10,511 nt of DNA. It comes from Rhodocollybia butyracea (Eukaryota; Basidiomycota; Agaricomycetes; Agaricales; Omphalotaceae). The first letter of the stretch is position 1. Each line of letters begins with the position of its first letter. Location of the stretch: NCBI GenBank assembly GCA_015501585.1, contig JADNRY010001371.1:1-10511 (forward strand), given 5' to 3'. Shown here one piece after another: positions 7,581 to 10,511 of this stretch. The position numbers and the translations under genes were made by a program. The notes under the pieces are model-generated. The model ran no database searches. It was not told the DNA's origin and worked only from the letters and a program-made list of their open reading frames with translations.

Positions 7581-8517
7581 ATGCTCACGAATATCAGCCT
7601 GAGCGACCTCGTTGCACTTTTCAGCAGCGGCAGTCAGTGTCATCATTGCAGACACTACCGCGACTTACTCAGTCCAGCCCATCTTACAATGCCAACAGTT
7701 TTCAGCCTCTTCCAGATGTGGCCGATAGGAGGGAGCTCAGGGGTAGGTAGTAATACATTGTTGTGCCTCGTACGCTACTATACATCGATTTTGTTAATAG
7801 TGGAATATTGTAACGGCCGCGGATGGTGTTACCTCTCAAGTAAGTCGTTCTATTTTATCGAGAAATATACATCCGACTTAATGGTCACGATGTCCATGGC
7901 AATCTGTATCTCAGTTTTCAGAGCATCCAATGCCCAGGATTCTCCCTCAGTTATGCTGGCGAGATAGCTAAAGCTTCTAATTTCAGAGCTCAGGGGGCCT
8001 TGCAGCCAACTTCTGAATCTGACATCTCTTTCACGATCACTCCGGTTGTCGGGTCAGAGTAATGGGCCGTTCTTGTGAGTTAGTACTGGACTACTGCTTG
8101 TTCTCTCGCTCATGATCACAACAGTATCAGCATGGCGAATGTTCCTTTCGGGTTCCCATATATATGACAGGATGGGCCCCTAATCTCACCTTTGGCTTGG
8201 ATGCTCCTGTATGTGGTTCTTCCCACTTCTTCTGCGCTTTTGCATCCTAACGCTGACTGTGTATTCTTAATTCTATATGCAGTTGGTCTTTGAGGATCAA
8301 AACACCGCTGATGTGCGCCAACAGTTCAACTCCTTGGCACGTCATTTGATCATAATTAACAATGCTTCACGAGCTGATTCCTGCTATAGTGAATGTGGAC
8401 TGAACTATACTGTGGAGGAGAATGATGTGCTTTTCTAGAGCATACAGAGAGTTGAAAACAGCGTATGACTCGGAGCTCAGTTCCGTACGTAGACTTCAGA
8501 GCATGAAATGGAACTGA
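7581..8517 (+). CDS. Spliced gene of unknown function, plus strand
   Basis: I do not recognise the product. The candidate start is the ATG at 7581 (MLTNISLSDLVALFSSG), after a TATA box. The exon goes on in the +1-shifted frame as a Ser/Pro/Gln-rich stretch (QSSPSYNANSFQPLPDVADR). Better supported are three exons in one frame: 7987-8058 (AQGALQPTSESDISF), 8125-8208 (ISMANVPFGFP, then TGWAPNLTFGLDAP) and 8283-8435 (LVFEDQNTADVRQQFNSLA). They are joined by introns 8059-8124 and 8209-8282; the second has GTATGT, CTAAC/CTGAC branch candidates and TATGCAG. A one-base shift near 8431-8434 leads into a coiled-coil-like tail (SRAYRELKTAYDSELSSVRR) ending at the TGA at 8515-8517. Another one-base problem lies in the ATATAT run at 8158-8166. 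A regulatory protein is possible but not shown. Confidence 0.45.
7743..7986 (+). other. Putative 244 bp first intron flanked by 11 bp direct repeats
   Basis: A donor GTAGGT starts at 7743 and a TTTCAG acceptor ends at 7986; an alternative acceptor TTTTCAG ends at 7921. GAGCTCAGGGG occurs at 7733-7743 and again at 7986-7996, so the copies sit exactly on the two splice borders. At 244 bp the intron is three to four times longer than the others in the window. The reading frame across this junction is not resolved. Confidence 0.4.
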
Positions 8518-9137
8518 TAGCAAATCTGTACTACCCAGTTATAGTAGTATGCATATGGAAACACTCGAGCACGTTGACTTGAGTCTTTAGCACTGAGCAC
8601 TGACATGCTGCTTTCAAGTATCTAGCCCGATGCTGTCAGTGTTGGAATCGGACAAGAATTGGGAGCCTGGTCCATCAAGCCCCGGATCAACTGCGACTGA
8701 TATGCTTCAGAATCGATACGCGAATTTGAAATGATTCATCCTTGCGAATCAGATTTGTTTGTGGAAGGAGGGAAGGATAGGGAAGGATTTATTAGTACCC
8801 TCTGACATGGCAAGGCTTGTGGTTGGTCAGATGTAAAAGTTATAACGCTTTAAATTGAAGGCTAGAACAGCAAATTGACGCGCAGCCCCTTCGAGACGGA
8901 CATTCGTCAAGTAACGCGGGGAGGAACTTTATCCTAATTCATTTATATGTGTCAACTGGGTTTGGGAGCCGCGTTCTTCAATCTAAAGGCCGACTTGATG
9001 ATAAGAAGAAGAGTGGGGAAGTGGAATTGGGTAGATCTACTGGAGTCTGAAGCTCTCCAGGTATCGAATACAGGCCTAGATGATAATCAGTGATTAAGGC
9101 AGTAGTGATTTGTTATTCCGATTCTCCGAAGGTTACA
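8518..9137. other. Region between convergent genes; no gene seen
   Basis: About 620 bp lies between the end of the plus-strand gene and the stop of the minus-strand SDR gene. No protein-like open frame of useful length is seen on either strand. A polypurine stretch with GGAAGG repeats lies at 8761-8788. The rest is ordinary mixed sequence and would contain the 3' untranslated regions of both convergent genes. Confidence 0.5.
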
Positions 9138-10444
9138 TCAATAGCCTTTCACTTGCTCCTCCATGTACTGCCACAATTCCTTTGCGAGAACAGGTTTCTG
9201 GCACCTGGGTCTGGCTCACGAGTTCATGCCGTGCCCAAGGGGACAGATACTACAGTCAAGGTTGATGTTAACAAAACAAAAAGATCAAAGGGATCATACT
9301 TCGCCATTATACTCGGCACATTCGGGTGCGGTTGCCGCATATAATGGAGTAAGACTACCAAGTTCAACGGGATAGAATACTCCCCATCGCTAAAGATGGT
9401 TTAGAATCGGCTCAGCAAGAATATGCAAAAGACGTACAATAAACTCCATAAGGAGCGAGGCCATAACGTTGTAATTCTGACCTGACACTGCCAGGAGAGG
9501 AGATGGATACGATACCCTGATCCCCATATCGCCTGGCTAGTTCATTCGACAATAGAATGTTTCCCTAGCCAATAGAATACAAGTTGGAGTAAGAAACTGT
9601 TCATTCCCAAGTATGTCAAGACTCGCCGTTTTGCTCTGTCCATACAAAGCCATATCCCCATCCTTCTTCGTGCTGGGCCATCCTTGAACGAGTTAAAGTC
9701 CAGTTTAGCATAAAAGTGATGTGCATAAGATGATACGTGCACCACTCGAACTTTCTTGTCGGGGGTGGTTTGAGCAGTAGACGTCAAGATCGGAAGAAGG
9801 AGCGTTGTGAAGTAGAAATGGCCTGAAATGAGTCGTAAGTGCTATAGTACACGTGAGGAACGAAATGGCCTGCCGAGCGTGTTGACCCCAAATTGTAGAT
9901 CGTATCCTTGACTTGTTAACATATCCCTTGGTGGGGCAGCAACACCTCTGAGAAAAAGAGATAATATTAATCATCACGGTCTCTGGTAGATATTAAAATT
10001 GTACGCGTTATTAATCAGGACGTGCAGATGGGTCTCATTTCTATCATAGAGATAATAATTAGTTTCTTGGTTGGTATTGACACAGCGACTGACTTGAGAA
10101 AATCCTCGACAGAAGCTTTATTGTTGTAAGGTCACCTAAATCCAGCTTTAAAAATATAGCCTCCTTCCCAGTCTCCTTTTTCAGGTCTTTAATCGCAGCT
10201 TCTGCCTTTTCCCGACTTCGAACAGCCATGTAGACCTTTGCATTGTGTTTTAAAAGCTCCTTGACTGTGACTTTTCCGATTCCTGCAATATACTATGACA
10301 TCCAAACTTTTTTTAGAGCCGGCTCAAAGTTAAACTCACCAGTATTGGATCCAGTGACAATAATGACCTGCCCAGACAGGTCAGGAATATGGTCTGTATG
10401 CCAGGTAGGCCGCGCGGGAAGTTTTGCGAAATATAGTTGCCCAT
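9138..10444 (-). CDS. Short-chain dehydrogenase/reductase (retinol dehydrogenase/WWOX-like), eight exons
   Basis: Starts at the ATG at 10442-10444 ([10 protein letters not shown]) and ends at the TGA at 9138-9140 after [12 protein letters not shown]. Exons: 10340-10444, 10094-10282, 10005-10040, 9874-9947, 9627-9822, 9438-9564, 9300-9389, 9138-9249, about 310 residues in total, the usual SDR size. Motifs: cofactor loop TGSNTGIG (split by intron 1), Arg in AVRSREKAE after strand 2 suggesting NADP(H), LINNAG, catalytic Ser in [10 protein letters not shown] and YGQSK (YxxxK). It would be a cytosolic or membrane-associated NADP(H) oxidoreductase; the substrate is unknown. Introns are 48-62 nt; two appear to use GC donors. 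Small frameshifts lie near 10416-10418, 10117-10119, 9646-9648, about 9390-9450 and about 9184-9192. With all catalytic residues kept, I favour a real gene carrying sequence errors over a pseudogene. Confidence 0.85.
9250..9299 (-). other. SDR intron 7, GTATGA...TGTAG, 50 nt
   Basis: It joins AEYNGE to YLSPWARHE in frame, matching the family's C-terminal pattern (NGKY-PWAR-like). A branch candidate CTTGAC lies just before the TGTAG acceptor. Confidence 0.8.
9390..9437 (-). other. SDR intron 6, GTACGT...TTTAG, 48 nt
   Basis: Donor GTACGT, branch candidate CTGAG or CTAAAC, acceptor TTTAG. It leads into [20 protein letters not shown] one-base frame problem remains near this junction, so the borders are less certain than for introns 1 to 3. 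Confidence 0.6.
9565..9626 (-). other. SDR intron 5, GC-AG type, 62 nt
   Basis: YGQSKT must be joined to [17 protein letters not shown]. The donor is GCGAGT, one base from the consensus GTGAGT, and the acceptor is GGCTAG. Confidence 0.65.
9823..9873 (-). other. SDR intron 4, GC-AG type, 51 nt
   Basis: The reading needs GVNTLG joined to [10 protein letters not shown], the expected SDR sequence. This places the donor at GCAGGC and the acceptor at TTTCAG. No GT donor gives both the right frame and a normal length. Confidence 0.6.
9948..10004 (-). other. SDR intron 3, GTACAA...CTCAG, 57 nt
   Basis: Splicing rebuilds the conserved NNAG motif exactly (AAC GC joined to A GGT), followed by VAAPPRDML, with no frame correction needed. 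Confidence 0.85.
10041..10093 (-). other. SDR intron 2, GTCAGT...GATAG, 53 nt
   Basis: It joins VEDFLK to [12 protein letters not shown] in frame. The donor is GTCAGT, a branch candidate ACTAAT is present, and the acceptor is GATAG. Confidence 0.75.
10283..10339 (-). other. SDR intron 1, GTGAGT...TTGCAG, 57 nt
   Basis: The intron splits the glycine-rich cofactor motif: the upstream exon ends with SNT plus G and the downstream exon begins GA ATC GGA, rebuilding TGIG exactly. The donor is GTGAGT and the acceptor TTGCAG. It carries a run of seven A. Confidence 0.85.
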
Positions 10445-10511
10445 AGTACTATCACAAGTCGACGTGAGTGTGAACAAGCACAACTTTACAGCGACATTTT
10501 TACATGTGTAA

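Noticed and set aside
8761..8788. Polypurine tract of a second retroelement
   Set aside because: It is a short GGAAGG repeat without an adjacent LTR terminus or coding remnants.
9090..9375. Two overlapping plus-strand frames of 70-84 codons
   Set aside because: Both are complements of the last two SDR exons and intron 7.

Overview
The window looks like basidiomycete, probably Agaricomycete, nuclear DNA. Three things point there: a Ty3/gypsy retrotransposon of the type abundant in mushroom-forming fungi (RT blocks FPDQDNI, SKIDLSDAY, AYLDDIFVFS, DVQRFLGLVQY), host genes cut by many 48-74 nt introns with fungal-style splice and branch sites, and the absence of bacterial gene organisation. The lineage call is from memory of the family, not from a search.

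Positions 1-5701 hold one retrotransposon in minus orientation. Its 256 bp 5' LTR is at 5446-5701, followed by a leader (5288-5445) and a Gag-protease-RT coding region running from 5287 leftwards through the window edge at position 1. RNase H, integrase and the other LTR lie outside. The coding region is continuous in sense but scattered over all three minus frames by about 15 one- or two-base losses, nearly all at short homopolymers. I found no clear nonsense substitution in the sense path.

Positions 5707-10511 are host sequence. A 5' fragment of a cinnamyl-alcohol-dehydrogenase-type zinc alcohol dehydrogenase is at about 6189-6769 (minus). It has lost two zinc ligands and its whole 3' half. 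A TATA-bearing, spliced plus-strand gene of unknown function lies at about 7581-8517. A nearly complete, eight-exon short-chain dehydrogenase/reductase gene of the retinol-dehydrogenase/WWOX-like type is at 9138-10444 (minus), with all catalytic motifs present and two apparent GC-AG introns. It too needs about five small indel corrections.

The same indel signature in the mobile element and in a host gene with intact catalytic residues suggests that many frameshifts may be assembly or sequencing error rather than decay. This is the main interpretive question of the window. I see no defence system, CRISPR array, RNA gene or secondary-metabolite cluster. The two oxidoreductases are not obviously in one pathway, and nothing strongly suggests a wholly new biological system.
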